Source: Allokutzneria sp. A3M-2-11 16
Lineage (GTDB): Bacteria > Actinomycetota > Actinomycetes > Mycobacteriales > Pseudonocardiaceae
DNA: 64,000 nt
Direction of reading: 5' to 3'
NCBI RefSeq assembly: GCF_024213555.1
Contig: NZ_JANAVO010000001.1
Coordinates: 3,348,001 to 3,412,000, forward strand
Part shown: piece by piece, positions 44,361-53,493 of the stretch
Position numbering within the stretch: position 1 is the first letter of the stretch
Layout: every line of letters starts with the position of its first letter
Program-made: the position numbers and the translations under genes
The notes under the pieces: model-generated
The model's input: the letters and a program-made list of their open reading frames with translations, nothing else
Databases searched by the model: none
What the model was told of the DNA's origin: nothing

Positions 44361-45734
44361 ATGGCGATCAGCGTGTTCGAGCTCTTCAAGATCGGCATCG
44401 GTCCGTCCAGCTCGCACACGGTCGGCCCGATGCGCGCGGCGCACACGTTCGTCGCGGGTCTGAAGGCTGACGGCCTGCTCGCCGAGGTCACCCGCGTGCG
44501 CTCGGAGCTGTTCGGCTCGCTCGGCGCCACCGGGCACGGCCACGGCAGCGACAAGGCGGTGCTGCTCGGCCTCGAAGGCGAGGACCCGGAGTCGGTGGAC
44601 ACCGCCTCGGTGGAGCCGCGGGTGGCGGGCATCCGCGCGTCCGGGCGGCTGAGCCTGCTCGGCACGCACGAGATCGCCTTCGCCGAGCGCGAGGACCTCA
44701 CGCTGCACCGTCGCAAGTCGCTCCCGTACCACCCCAACGGCATGACCTTCGCGGCGTTCGACGCCAAGGGGAACGAGCTACGCGCGCGGACCTACTACTC
44801 CGTCGGCGGTGGCTTCGTCGTGGACGAGAACGCGGCGGGCGCCGATCGGATCAAGGAAGACGACACCGAGCTGCCGTACCCGTTCCGCAACGGTGTCGAG
44901 CTGCTGGAGCAGACCAAGCGCATGGGCATGTCGATCAGCGACATCATGCTGGCCAACGAGCAGGTTTGGCGTTCCGAGGCCGAGATCCGCGCGGGGCTGC
45001 TGCGCATCTGGCAGGTCATGCAGGACTGCGTGCGCGAGGGCTGCGAGACCGAGGGCGTGCTGCCCGGCGGCTTGAAGGTGCAGCGCCGCGCCGCGACGTT
45101 GTTCCAGACGCTGTCCAACGAGCACTACACGACCGATCCGTTGCGCGTCATGGACTGGGTGACCCTGTTCGCCCTCGCGGTCAACGAGCAGAACGCCTCC
45201 GGGGGCCGCGTCGTCACCGCGCCGACCAATGGGGCCGCCGGGATCATTCCCGCGGTGTTGCACTACTACGCGCGCTTCGTGCCCGGCGCCAACGACGACG
45301 CGATCGTGCGCTTCTTGCTCACCGCTGCCGCGATTGGCGTGCTGTACAAGGAAAACGCGTCGATCTCCGGCGCCGAGGTGGGTTGTCAGGGCGAGGTCGG
45401 CTCCGCGTGCTCCATGGCCGCGGCCGGGCTGACCGAGGTCCTCGGCGGTACCCCGGAGCAGGTCGAGAACGCCGCCGAGATCGCACTGGAGCACAACCTC
45501 GGCCTGACCTGCGACCCGATCGGCGGCCTCGTGCAGATCCCGTGCATCGAGCGCAACGCGGTGGCGTCGATCAAGGCGATCACCGCGTCGCGCATGGCGA
45601 AGCGGGGCGACGGCACGCACTTCGTGTCGCTGGACAAGGCCATCAAGACGATGCGCGAGACCGGCGCGGACATGAAGGTGAAGTACAAGGAGACCGCGCG
45701 CGGCGGCCTCGCCGTGAACGTCATCGAGTGCTGA
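44361..45734 (+). CDS. sdaA: L-serine ammonia-lyase (iron-sulfur type, single chain)
   Basis: The 457-residue enzyme deaminates L-serine to pyruvate and ammonia. It starts with [19 protein letters not shown], the family signature. Three cysteines, in GCQGE (342), TCDP (384) and IPCIER (395), match the [4Fe-4S] ligands known for this type of enzyme from Legionella. The beta and alpha domains are fused, as usual. The gene stands alone between a terminator and a palindromic repeat. Confidence 0.95.
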   Translation: MAISVFELFKIGIGPSSSHTVGPMRAAHTFVAGLKADGLLAEVTRVRSELFGSLGATGHGHGSDKAVLLGLEGEDPESVDTASVEPRVAGIRASGRLSLLGTHEIAFAEREDLTLHRRKSLPYHPNGMTFAAFDAKGNELRARTYYSVGGGFVVDENAAGADRIKEDDTELPYPFRNGVELLEQTKRMGMSISDIMLANEQVWRSEAEIRAGLLRIWQVMQDCVREGCETEGVLPGGLKVQRRAATLFQTLSNEHYTTDPLRVMDWVTLFALAVNEQNASGGRVVTAPTNGAAGIIPAVLHYYARFVPGANDDAIVRFLLTAAAIGVLYKENASISGAEVGCQGEVGSACSMAAAGLTEVLGGTPEQVENAAEIALEHNLGLTCDPIGGLVQIPCIERNAVASIKAITASRMAKRGDGTHFVSLDKAIKTMRETGADMKVKYKETARGGLAVNVIEC

Positions 45735-45750
45735 GCGCAGGGGTTCTCCC

Positions 45751-45873
45751 GTCTTCAAGTACACCGCACCCCCCTCCCAGCCGTCTTTAACCGCCCCCCA
45801 CTCCCGGGGCAGCCAGGCGGGGGTTGGGTGCGGTTAAAGACGCTCAGCGGGGTGGTTGGGGGTACTTGAAGAC
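45751..45873. repeat. Intergenic palindrome, family B copy 1
   Basis: The outer arms GTCTTCAAGTAC and GTACTTGAAGAC (12 bases, perfect) enclose inner arms GTCTTTAACCGC and GCGGTTAAAGAC (12 bases, perfect). The 123-base element lies between the convergent serine dehydratase and hydrolase genes. A second copy with the same outer arms is at 61512-61633. Confidence 0.9.
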
Positions 45874-45891
45874 TGTCCAACCACCGAGCGG

Positions 45892-46689
45892 TCACGTCAT
45901 GCGGGCCAACGCGGTGCGGGTGGTGTCTCCGCCGAAGGGGCAGCGGGTGATCGCGTCCTCTGTGGACAGTTCGTTCGCGGCGACCGATCGGCAGAGCTGA
46001 GCTACCTGGCGCAGTTCCTCGCGTTGGGAAGCGACGAAGTCGTTGTCCACGGGATCTCCGTGCCCCGCAACGACAACGTCGGCGTCGAAGTCGAGGATCG
46101 TGGTCAATGCGGTGGGCCAGCTCAGCGGGTGCGAGTCGCCGAACTGGGGCGGAGCGCCGTTTTCGACGAGGTCGCCGACGAACAGGACCCGCGCGTCCGG
46201 AACGTGTACGAGCAGATCGTTGCTGGAGTGCGCCAGCCCCACGTACACGAGCGAAACCTCCCGCCCACCAAGGGAAAGTGAAGCGCGGTCATCCACGAGA
46301 TGGGTGGGCAGCACGAGCGAAGTGCGGTCGAGGGCGTCGGCGATCGCGGGCTTGCCCTGAGCGCGGTAGCGGGCGCTCCAGTTCCGCCGATCGGCGTCGC
46401 CGTGCTCGACCATGTCCTTGTGGCACAACCGATGCGCCCACACCGGCGCGCCGGGGAACGCCGAAGTGCCGAAGCAGTGGTCGAAGTGGGCGTGGGTGTA
46501 GACGACGGTCCACGGATGCGGAGTGATCTCGCGGACAGCCGCCGCCAGCTCAGCGCCCTGGTCCTCGTCGCCGCGGGTGTCGATCACCAGGCAGCCGTCG
46601 TCACCGACCACGAGCCCGACGGTGAGGTCCAACTCCTCGTAGCGCCGCACGTACACGCGGTCGGCGACCTCGGTCCAGGAAACAGTCAC
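45892..46689 (-). CDS. Metallo-beta-lactamase-fold hydrolase
   Basis: The 265-residue protein has the zinc motif THAHFDHCFG, a histidine in VGLAHSSNDL, Asp in FVGDLVENG and His in AGHGDPV, so both metal sites of the MBL fold appear complete. The family includes glyoxalase II-like and lactamase-like enzymes; the substrate cannot be told. Its start overlaps the end of the ComB-like gene by four bases, suggesting a shared function. Confidence 0.88.
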   Translation of the reverse strand: MTVSWTEVADRVYVRRYEELDLTVGLVVGDDGCLVIDTRGDEDQGAELAAAVREITPHPWTVVYTHAHFDHCFGTSAFPGAPVWAHRLCHKDMVEHGDADRRNWSARYRAQGKPAIADALDRTSLVLPTHLVDDRASLSLGGREVSLVYVGLAHSSNDLLVHVPDARVLFVGDLVENGAPPQFGDSHPLSWPTALTTILDFDADVVVAGHGDPVDNDFVASQREELRQVAQLCRSVAANELSTEDAITRCPFGGDTTRTALARMT

Positions 46690-47405
46690 GAGAGAACTCC
46701 ATCGGTGAGAAGCGGGGTCGCGGTGCTGACGTTGACCTCGGTGGCCAGACGGACATCATCGGGGTAGCCCGCCGCGATCAGCTCCTTGGCGCCGACGCAT
46801 TCACGCAGCAGCGACGCGCCGGTCGCCCGATAGGTCCGCGCGGCCATCTCCGCTTCGGGGGACCGCGACTCGGAAGGCAACGCGGAGATGATCGCGCCCG
46901 CGCCGAGCAGGTCCTCCCAGCACGGCCGCAGCGGGTCACCGGGCAGCCGCCAGCGCTCGCCGCCCGCGATGAGCCCGATCGGGCGGTCACCGGCGAGTTC
47001 ACGCGCTCGTGCGGCGACGGCGTCGGCGTTGCGGAGGCAGCCCGTCAACACCTGGGCCGAGGTCTTCGAGGCCAGGTCACACAGGGTCGCGCCGTTCGCG
47101 GACGGCAGTGCCAAAGTCGTGCCCGGCTCGATGGAGACCAGCGAGGACGGCCGCAAGGACAGCTTGTCGCCGAACGCCTCACCCACGGGCAGCCCGGCCC
47201 GGCGTGCGTTCGCTGCGGCGGCCTCGTCCTTCCACCGCAGCGGCATGATCCGGGCGCCCCTGCCCACCGCGATGTCCACGGAAGTGGTGAAGGACAACAC
47301 ATCCACGATGACGAGCACGGCGCAGTCGGCACCGAGCGCGGTCACCCCATCGAGGCCCCATTCGAGTCTGACCTGGTAGCCGTCCTGTCTGAACCACGCG
47401 TCCAC
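46686..47405 (-). CDS. ComB-family 2-phosphosulfolactate phosphatase-like protein
   Basis: The 239-residue protein matches the ComB family: VIVDVLSFTTSVDIAVGRGA, LPSANGATLC, and IGLIAGGERW are its characteristic segments, split by metal-binding acidic residues. Archetypal ComB makes sulfolactate in coenzyme M synthesis in archaea; in actinobacteria that pathway is absent, so the real substrate is likely another phosphoester. The GTG start at 47405 has AGGA eight bases upstream. It is coupled to the MBL-fold gene and divergent from rpiB. Confidence 0.8.
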   Translation of the reverse strand: MDAWFRQDGYQVRLEWGLDGVTALGADCAVLVIVDVLSFTTSVDIAVGRGARIMPLRWKDEAAAANARRAGLPVGEAFGDKLSLRPSSLVSIEPGTTLALPSANGATLCDLASKTSAQVLTGCLRNADAVAARARELAGDRPIGLIAGGERWRLPGDPLRPCWEDLLGAGAIISALPSESRSPEAEMAARTYRATGASLLRECVGAKELIAAGYPDDVRLATEVNVSTATPLLTDGVLS

Positions 47406-47450
47406 CCGAGCATCCTGACAGGGGGCGGCCAGCGAATAACCGGACGGCGG

Positions 47451-47936
47451 ATGACAGACTCCGTTTCCGTGCGCGTTTACCTTGGATCCGACCACGCGGG
47501 CTTCGAGCTGAAGTCCTTCCTCGTCGAGCACCTCACCGGCCGCGGTCACGACGTCGTCGACGTCGGCCCGCACGCCTACGACGCCCTGGACGACTACCCG
47601 CCGTTCTGCATCGAGACCGCCCGCCGCGTCGTCGCCGACTCCGGCAGCCTCGGCGTGGTCATCGGCGGCTCCGGCAACGGCGAGCAGATCGCCGCGAACA
47701 AGGTCGAGGGCTGCCGGGCCGCGCTCGCCTGGAGCACCGAGATCGCCCAGCTCGCCCGGGAGCACAACAACGCCCAGGTGATCGGCGTCGGCGCCCGGCA
47801 GCACACCGCCGAGGAGGCCGCGGCGATCGTGGACGCCTTCGTCGGGACCCCGTTCTCCGACGACGAGCGGCACATCCGGCGCATCGGCCTGATCTCGGAG
47901 TACGAGAAGACCAGGGAAGCGCCCGTCCTGCCGTGA
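47451..47936 (+). CDS. rpiB: Ribose-5-phosphate isomerase B
   Basis: The 161-residue protein is of the RpiB/LacAB type: YLGSDHAGFELK, GRGHDVVDVGPH, VVIGGSGNGEQIAANK, and NNAQVIGVGARQ. The Glu after GNG replaces the catalytic cysteine of the E. coli enzyme, as in the M. tuberculosis protein. It interconverts ribose 5-phosphate and ribulose 5-phosphate in the pentose phosphate pathway. The neighbouring nei gene matches the mycobacterial order Rv2465c-Rv2464c. Confidence 0.94.
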   Translation: MTDSVSVRVYLGSDHAGFELKSFLVEHLTGRGHDVVDVGPHAYDALDDYPPFCIETARRVVADSGSLGVVIGGSGNGEQIAANKVEGCRAALAWSTEIAQLAREHNNAQVIGVGARQHTAEEAAAIVDAFVGTPFSDDERHIRRIGLISEYEKTREAPVLP

Positions 47937-47958
47937 CGCCGGTTGCCGTGCGCTCCCG

Positions 47959-48345
47959 ATGGGTACCCGGGAGCGCATGGTTCGCTTGCGTGAGTTCGGG
48001 ACGGCGACGTGGGTGGTGTCCGCCGCGGTCGCCTTCGGGGTGACCGTGGTCGGCGTGCTGGCGCTGTACTTCGCGCAGAGCACGATCATCATCAACGCCT
48101 TCGACGGCCAGCCCCCGTGCGGCCCGCCGGACTGCGGGCTGGGCATCGGGGTGTGGCTGATCGTCAGCGCTTTCGTGATGCCCTTCGTCGCACTTGTCGC
48201 GGGGGTGATCCACGCCCGCCGCCGTCGTGCGCAGCTCGTCGTCGGCAGCGCCGTCCGCTCTGGGCTGGTGATCGCCGCGTGGTGCCTGCTCGGCTACGTT
48301 GGCCTCTCCGTGATCGCATGGGGCCCCGCGTGGTGGCCCAGCTGA
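47959..48345 (+). CDS. Small membrane protein of unknown function
   Basis: The product of up to 128 residues has three predicted membrane helices, with a CGPPDCG segment in the loop between the first two. An alternative start is the ATG at 47977, which has GGGAG upstream but very close. It lies between rpiB and nei on the same strand, with 22 and 15 bases between genes. I do not recognise the family. Confidence 0.6.
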   Translation: MGTRERMVRLREFGTATWVVSAAVAFGVTVVGVLALYFAQSTIIINAFDGQPPCGPPDCGLGIGVWLIVSAFVMPFVALVAGVIHARRRRAQLVVGSAVRSGLVIAAWCLLGYVGLSVIAWGPAWWPS

Positions 48346-48360
48346 ACCGAATGAGCGCAG

Positions 48361-49167
48361 ATGCCTGAAGGTCACACGCTGCACCGGCTGGCCCGGCTGC
48401 ACCACAAGCGCTACGCGGGCCACGAGGTGGCCGTCGACAGCCCGCAGGGCCGGTTCGCGATTGGTGCCTCACTCGTCAACGGACGCGTGTTCGAGAGCGC
48501 CGAAGCGATCGGCAAGCACCTGCTGCACCACTACGGCCCGGACCGCACCGTGCACGTCCACCTCGGCCTCTACGGGAAGTTCGCCGAGCAGCCGCGGCCG
48601 GTGACGCCGCCCCAAGGGCTCGTGCGGATGCGCGTCATCGGGCCGACGCACTGGACCGATCTTCGCGGCCCCACCGCCTGCGACGTGCTCACCGAGGAAG
48701 AGGTCGACGTGCTCCGCGATCGCCTCGGACCCGATCCGCTGCGCGCGGACGCCGATCCCGGCAAGGCGTGGCGTCGCATCGAGAACTCGCGCACGTCGAT
48801 CGCGGCGTTGCTGATGGACCAGCGGATCGTCGCGGGCGCGGGCAACATCTTCCGCGCCGAAGTCCTCTACCGGCTGGGCATCCCGCCGCTGACACCCGGC
48901 CGCGACCTGGACGAGGCCACGTGGAAGGCGATCTGGGAGGACCTGAAAGAGCTGATGGAGTACGGCGTCCGGGTCGGTCGCATCGACACCGTCCGGCCCG
49001 AGCACGAGCCGGAGGCGATGGGGCGGGCTCCGCGCGAGGACCGGCACGGCGGCGAGGTTTACGTCTACCGCAGGGATTCCCAGCCCTGTCTGGTCTGCGG
49101 CACTCCGGTCGCGACCGCCAAGCTCGTCGCCCGCAACCTCTACTGGTGCCCCACCTGCCAGGCGTAG
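48361..49167 (+). CDS. nei: Endonuclease VIII-like DNA glycosylase (Nei/Fpg family)
   Basis: The 268-residue protein begins MPEGHTLHR, giving the catalytic Pro2 and Glu3 after removal of Met. It has the helix-two-turn-helix region (QRIVAGAGNIFRAEVLYR) and a C-terminal zinc finger CLVCGTPV and CPTCQ. It removes oxidised bases from DNA and nicks the strand. It corresponds to Nei1 (Rv2464c) by position and length. A strong terminator follows directly. Confidence 0.94.
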   Translation: MPEGHTLHRLARLHHKRYAGHEVAVDSPQGRFAIGASLVNGRVFESAEAIGKHLLHHYGPDRTVHVHLGLYGKFAEQPRPVTPPQGLVRMRVIGPTHWTDLRGPTACDVLTEEEVDVLRDRLGPDPLRADADPGKAWRRIENSRTSIAALLMDQRIVAGAGNIFRAEVLYRLGIPPLTPGRDLDEATWKAIWEDLKELMEYGVRVGRIDTVRPEHEPEAMGRAPREDRHGGEVYVYRRDSQPCLVCGTPVATAKLVARNLYWCPTCQA

Positions 49168-49169
49168 GA

Positions 49170-49211
49170 GGAAGCCGGGCCCTTGAGGGATGGGGGGAGG
49201 GCCCGGCTTCC
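49170..49211. terminator. Terminator hairpin between nei and the M23 gene
   Basis: GGAAGCCGGGCCC (49170-49182) pairs perfectly with GGGCCCGGCTTCC (49199-49211). It lies between convergent genes and can serve both. Confidence 0.8.
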
Positions 49212-49222
49212 AGTTCAGGTGA

Positions 49223-49744
49223 TCAGCAGTTGCGGCTCTGGTAAGTGAGGAAGTTCGGGTAGTTCACGTAGCCGATCGCGCTGTTGTTCCACAGGATCGG
49301 CACCGGCCTGTCGTTGAGCCGCTGCTCGTAGTGCAGGTGGAAGGCGCCGGGGCTGCCGACGTCACCGACCAGGCCGACCCGCGTGCCCCTGGCGACCGTG
49401 GTGCCCGCCGCGATCAGCGATCCGCGCTGCATGTGCAGGTAGCGGGTGGACCAACCGCCGCCGTGGTCGATGAGCACGAACGAGACGCCGTCGTTGTAGA
49501 TGCCGCTGCCGGTGACCCGGCCCGCGTAGCTGGCGATCACGGCCTTGCCCTGGGACGGCGGCTGTCCCATGTCGATCTGGGCTTGCGGGAACGTGTGCCC
49601 GGTGTGCGTGTACGCCCGCCAGATCTCAGTGCAGCCGAACGGCATCTGGAACACCGGCCGCGCATCGGGTGACGCTTGCGCGCCCGGGGCGACGACCAAA
49701 GCGGCCAGTAGGCCGAACAATAATGTGATTACGCGTGCTTTCAT
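49223..49744 (-). CDS. Secreted M23-type peptidase/lytic protein (paralogue 2)
   Basis: The 173-residue protein has a cleavable signal peptide (hydrophobic core residues 5-18, AQA site) and a single compact M23 (LytM) domain. Visible features are QIDMG, LIDHGGGWSTRYLHM and HLHYEQRL, the last with the HxH zinc ligands. Small secreted proteins of this kind cleave peptidoglycan cross-bridges or act as inactive binding forms. It follows a similar gene by 28 bases in the same direction; both end in a short segment with a terminal cysteine (SRNC and SRNRC). Confidence 0.88.
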   Translation of the reverse strand: MKARVITLLFGLLAALVVAPGAQASPDARPVFQMPFGCTEIWRAYTHTGHTFPQAQIDMGQPPSQGKAVIASYAGRVTGSGIYNDGVSFVLIDHGGGWSTRYLHMQRGSLIAAGTTVARGTRVGLVGDVGSPGAFHLHYEQRLNDRPVPILWNNSAIGYVNYPNFLTYQSRNC

Positions 49745-49772
49745 GGCTGTTTCCTTTGCGGGGGAAGGATAA

Positions 49773-50333
49773 TCAGCACCTGTTTCGGCTCACCAGGCTG
49801 AACGGTCGGCCGGGGATGAGCTGGTAGGTCACGCCATTGAAGATGGGGCGCACCCATTCGCCGTTCTCGCCGTTGTTGTTGCCGTTGAAGTCGTAGAGCA
49901 GCTCGTAGTGCAGGTGCGGGACCCCGGTGGCGACACGGCCGACCGTGCCGATCCGCTGCCCGGCGGCCACGCGGGTGCCGACGTTGACGTTCCGGCCGCT
50001 CATGTGCAGGTAAAGGGTGAAGTAGCCGCCGCCGTGGTTGATCTCGACACCGCCGACGCCCGGGTGCACCTCGTTCACCACGCCCGCGGCCGCCGCCACG
50101 ACAGCCGAGCCGTTGGTGACCCCGCCGACCCGGAAGAAGTCGACTTTCTTGTCATCCGGGGAATGTCCGCGATAAGTCGTCAGCGACCAGGTCTGTCCGC
50201 AGGGGAAGGGCAACTGGAAATTCGGTGCGGCCGATGACGAAGGGTTCTCCGCCGATGCGGCCGGGGAACCGAGCAGGCCCGCTGTCAACGCCAGTGCAAT
50301 CCCGGCGACGACGTGCCTGATGCGTTTGTTCAT
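49773..50333 (-). CDS. Secreted M23-type peptidase/lytic protein (paralogue 1)
   Basis: The 186-residue protein has a signal peptide ending near ASA and an M23 domain with KKVDFFR, EINHGGGYFTLYLHM and VPHLHYELL. It shares the layout FQLPFPCG...W, GGG-Y-LHM and the C-terminal SRNRC with the next gene, so the two arose by duplication. Two cysteines, one near the N-terminus and one at the end, may form a disulfide. The start at 50333 has AAAGGAAAGCC upstream. It follows the SARP gene on the same strand with 45 bases between. Confidence 0.88.
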   Translation of the reverse strand: MNKRIRHVVAGIALALTAGLLGSPAASAENPSSSAAPNFQLPFPCGQTWSLTTYRGHSPDDKKVDFFRVGGVTNGSAVVAAAAGVVNEVHPGVGGVEINHGGGYFTLYLHMSGRNVNVGTRVAAGQRIGTVGRVATGVPHLHYELLYDFNGNNNGENGEWVRPIFNGVTYQLIPGRPFSLVSRNRC

Positions 50334-50378
50334 GGCTTTCCTTTCCCGCAGGGAGGGGGAAAGGAAAGCCTCGCAGGC

Positions 50379-53300
50379 TCAGTGAGCAGAATCCTTGCGA
50401 GAACCTTGCGCGCAGTACTCCGCCGCTTCGGCGACGCCCGCGCGCACGTCGGCGGGCGCCGGGAGCGGCCTGGTCAGGTCGAGCCCGTCGAGCTGGTCGG
50501 TGAAGCCGAGCGGCACCGGCAACCCCCGCTCCCGCCGCAGTCCGTCCCACCGTCGCGCGAGCCGGTCGGCGGCGTCGGTGTCGCCCAGGTCGCGCGCGAT
50601 CATGGCCGCCACCAGCACCGCGGTAAGCCGAAGCTGGTCCTGCTGGTCAGGGCGGTCAAGGACCGAGCGCAGCGCGGCCAGGGCGGCCTCCGGCTCGCCC
50701 CGCCTGCGCAGCAGGTCCGCGTGCAGGATCTCCAGTACCGCGTAGCGGGTGGCCACCGAGCGCGGCACCGTGCTCAGCCACGCCATCGTCTCGGCCACCA
50801 GCCGCGTCGCCCGATCGATCTCCCCGACGGCCAGGTACGCGAACGCCAGCGCCCGCCGCGGTCCTTGGTGCTCCGCGGCGTGCCGCACGTCGCCCAGTTC
50901 GCTGTGCAGCCGCGCGGCGAGCGACCGAGCCGTCTCCCGCTCACCCTGGCCCAGCAACGCTTCGATCCGGATCGCTTGCTGTATGGGGGATTCCGGTCGG
51001 CCGATGACCTCCGCGCGGCTCAGGTAGGCGTCGCACAGCTCGCTCGCCTCGGCGTAGTGGCCCCAGGCGACCAGCGCGCTGCTCGCGGCGCTGAGCACGA
51101 TCAGCGCGTCCTCCAGATCGGACTCCAGTGCCTCGGCCACCGCGGGCGGGATCTCCTCCAGCACTCCGGGGTCCATCAGCAGGTTCCGCGCGGTGATCAG
51201 GTTCGCCCGCGCCTCCCAGTGCTCGCGTGGCCGGTACCGCCGCAGGTCCGCGACGATCTCCGACATCACCACCACGTTCGCCTGGTTGTCGCCGTCGTAG
51301 CCCAGCCGCAGCGCGTGGTGGAACCGCAGCAACGCCCGCGTCTCCGGCCGCGTGTCCGGCGTCCGGAGCGCTCGGTCGAGCCACCGCTGCCCCCTGGTGA
51401 GGTGGGCGGGCAGCGCGTACCAGAGCTCGAAGGTCCGCGCGATGATCTCGGCGACGTCCACCGCCCGCCCGTTCGCGTGGCCGAATTCCCAGCAGCGGAA
51501 CAGGTTCTCGATGTCCGGGGCCAGTTCGCGCAGTGCGTTCGCGCGGTCCAGGTAGACCTTCAACGCGTCGATCCGGGCGGCGACGGCCAGCCAGTGGTCG
51601 ACGTGCCGGTGCCCGGTCGCCTCCGCGTCGCCGAACGCCAGCAGCCTGCGGTGCGCGAACACCCTGATCATCTCCAGCAGCCGGAGGCGCCGGTCTCGCA
51701 CCACCTGGTACGGCTGCACGAGGGAGCGGTCGACCAGCGTGCCGAGCATCCCGGCGATCTCCATGCGGCACAACGGAGGGAAGGCGCACACGGCCTCCGC
51801 GTCGGCGGGCCGGAAGCCCCCGGGGAAGGTGGACAGCCTGGCCAGCAACACCTTCTCGGCCTCGTCGAGATCGCGGTAGGACCAGTCCACCGCGGCGGTG
51901 AGGGTCGCGTGCCGGTCGTCGTCGGAGCCGGTGGTGCGCAGCAACAGGTCCATGTCCGTGCCCAGCCGCGCGGCCAGCTCGATGACCGGGAACGTGCGCA
52001 CCCGGCTCGCCGCCAACTCCAGCGCGAGCGGCAGGCCGTCCAGCCTGCGGCAGATTTCCCCTGCCACGTCGAGGAAAGCCGCGTCCACCCGCAGCTCGGG
52101 ATCGGCCTGGGAAGCGCGCTCGACGAACAGCGCGATCGCCGGGTTGTCCGGGTCTATCGGCTCGCCCGCCTTCGGCACGGCCAGCGGGGCGAGCGGGAAC
52201 AGGGTTTCTCCCGCGATGCCCAGGGGCTGCCGCGAGGTGGTCAGCACCACCAGCCGCGGCCGTGCGGCGAGCAGCCGCCGCACCGGCCCGGCGAGGTCCG
52301 TCGCGAGGTGTTCGCAGTTGTCCAGCACGAGCAGTTGCGGGCAGTCGGGAATCGACTCCTCCACTGCGGCCCAATGATCGGCGTCGCTCGGCGCACGGGC
52401 TTCGAGCAGTTCCAGCAACGCATCCGCGGCCTGTGTGGCGGTGCGCAACGGCGCCAGGGTCACCGCGAGCACGTCCAGCCACCGGGCGCGGGAGATCTCG
52501 GCCGCCGCGTGCAAGGCCAGCGTGGTCTTGCCGGAGCCGCCCGCGCCGGTGATCGTGACGAGCCTGCTCCGCGCGAGCGCCTCGGACACCGCGTCCAGTT
52601 CCGCCTGGCGCCCGATCAGCCGGTCCAAGTGCGCCTGCGGCCCGCGCCACCTCGGAGGGGCGACCACCACCACGGACTCCGCGGCGAGAATCTCCTGGTG
52701 TAGTGCGCGCAATCGGCTGTCCGGCTCCACGCCGAGCTCATCGACGATGCGACGACGCACTTCGGCATAGCAGGCAACGGCTTCCGCGCTGCGGCCCGCC
52801 GAGACCAGCGCCCGGATCAGCCGCTCGGCGACGGCCTCGGCCAGCGGGTGTTCGTCGAGCAGGTGCCGCAGCTCGCCGACGACCGGCTCCCACGCGTTGT
52901 CGGCCAGCTCCAGATCGGCCCACTGCACCGCGGCACCGATCCTTTGCTGTTCCAAGCCGCTGCGCACATCGGTCGCCCAAGCTCCGGGCACTCCGGCCAG
53001 CGGCGTGCCCCGCCACTGCGCCAAGGCATCCCGCAACAGCTCTTTCCGGCCCGAGGTGGTCGTGCGCGCGGTAGCGAGCGCGGAGCGGAACCGGCACCAG
53101 TCCACGGCTTCAGGGGCGACGTTCAGCGCGTACCCGCCGGAGCGCCGCTCGATCGGCGCGTGTTCGCCGAAATGCGGCCGGAGCACGCCTCGCAACCTGG
53201 TCAGGTGCGCGTAGATGGTGCTCCTGGCCTCGCGCGGCGGGTGCGCGCCCCAGAGCCGGTCGGTCAGCGTCTCCAGCGGAACGACCTGGCCAGGCGTCCA

Positions 53301-53399
53301 GAGCAGGGCCGCGACCACGCACCGCTGCTTCGCCGGGCCCAGCTCGACCAGCCGCCCGCCGGTCCACAGCTCGACGGGCCCGAACATCCGGAAGTCCAT
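50379..53399 (-). CDS. SARP/AfsR-type transcriptional regulator
   Basis: The 1006-residue protein has an N-terminal winged-helix DNA-binding domain (about 1-95), a bacterial transcriptional activation domain (about 98-240), an ATPase module with Walker A GAGGSGKTT (285-293) and Walker B LLVLDNCEHL, and a C-terminal helical-repeat region. Proteins of this design activate antibiotic or secreted-protein genes in actinomycetes. The two M23 genes directly downstream on the same strand are the nearest candidate targets. No secondary-metabolite gene lies beside it, so it is not obviously a cluster-situated regulator. Confidence 0.94.
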   Translation of the reverse strand: MDFRMFGPVELWTGGRLVELGPAKQRCVVAALLWTPGQVVPLETLTDRLWGAHPPREARSTIYAHLTRLRGVLRPHFGEHAPIERRSGGYALNVAPEAVDWCRFRSALATARTTTSGRKELLRDALAQWRGTPLAGVPGAWATDVRSGLEQQRIGAAVQWADLELADNAWEPVVGELRHLLDEHPLAEAVAERLIRALVSAGRSAEAVACYAEVRRRIVDELGVEPDSRLRALHQEILAAESVVVVAPPRWRGPQAHLDRLIGRQAELDAVSEALARSRLVTITGAGGSGKTTLALHAAAEISRARWLDVLAVTLAPLRTATQAADALLELLEARAPSDADHWAAVEESIPDCPQLLVLDNCEHLATDLAGPVRRLLAARPRLVVLTTSRQPLGIAGETLFPLAPLAVPKAGEPIDPDNPAIALFVERASQADPELRVDAAFLDVAGEICRRLDGLPLALELAASRVRTFPVIELAARLGTDMDLLLRTTGSDDDRHATLTAAVDWSYRDLDEAEKVLLARLSTFPGGFRPADAEAVCAFPPLCRMEIAGMLGTLVDRSLVQPYQVVRDRRLRLLEMIRVFAHRRLLAFGDAEATGHRHVDHWLAVAARIDALKVYLDRANALRELAPDIENLFRCWEFGHANGRAVDVAEIIARTFELWYALPAHLTRGQRWLDRALRTPDTRPETRALLRFHHALRLGYDGDNQANVVVMSEIVADLRRYRPREHWEARANLITARNLLMDPGVLEEIPPAVAEALESDLEDALIVLSAASSALVAWGHYAEASELCDAYLSRAEVIGRPESPIQQAIRIEALLGQGERETARSLAARLHSELGDVRHAAEHQGPRRALAFAYLAVGEIDRATRLVAETMAWLSTVPRSVATRYAVLEILHADLLRRRGEPEAALAALRSVLDRPDQQDQLRLTAVLVAAMIARDLGDTDAADRLARRWDGLRRERGLPVPLGFTDQLDGLDLTRPLPAPADVRAGVAEAAEYCAQGSRKDSAH

Positions 53400-53493
53400 G
53401 ACCTCTCCCGCGGTCCAAGGGTGGAGGCGGGCAACTACACCACCGCCGGACGCGCGGAACTAGCCGGGATCGAGCACTCTTTCCGAAAACCTC

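Noticed and set aside
50334-50378. c-di-AMP riboswitch before the M23 genes
   Set aside because: The gap is only 45 bases, too short for that riboswitch.
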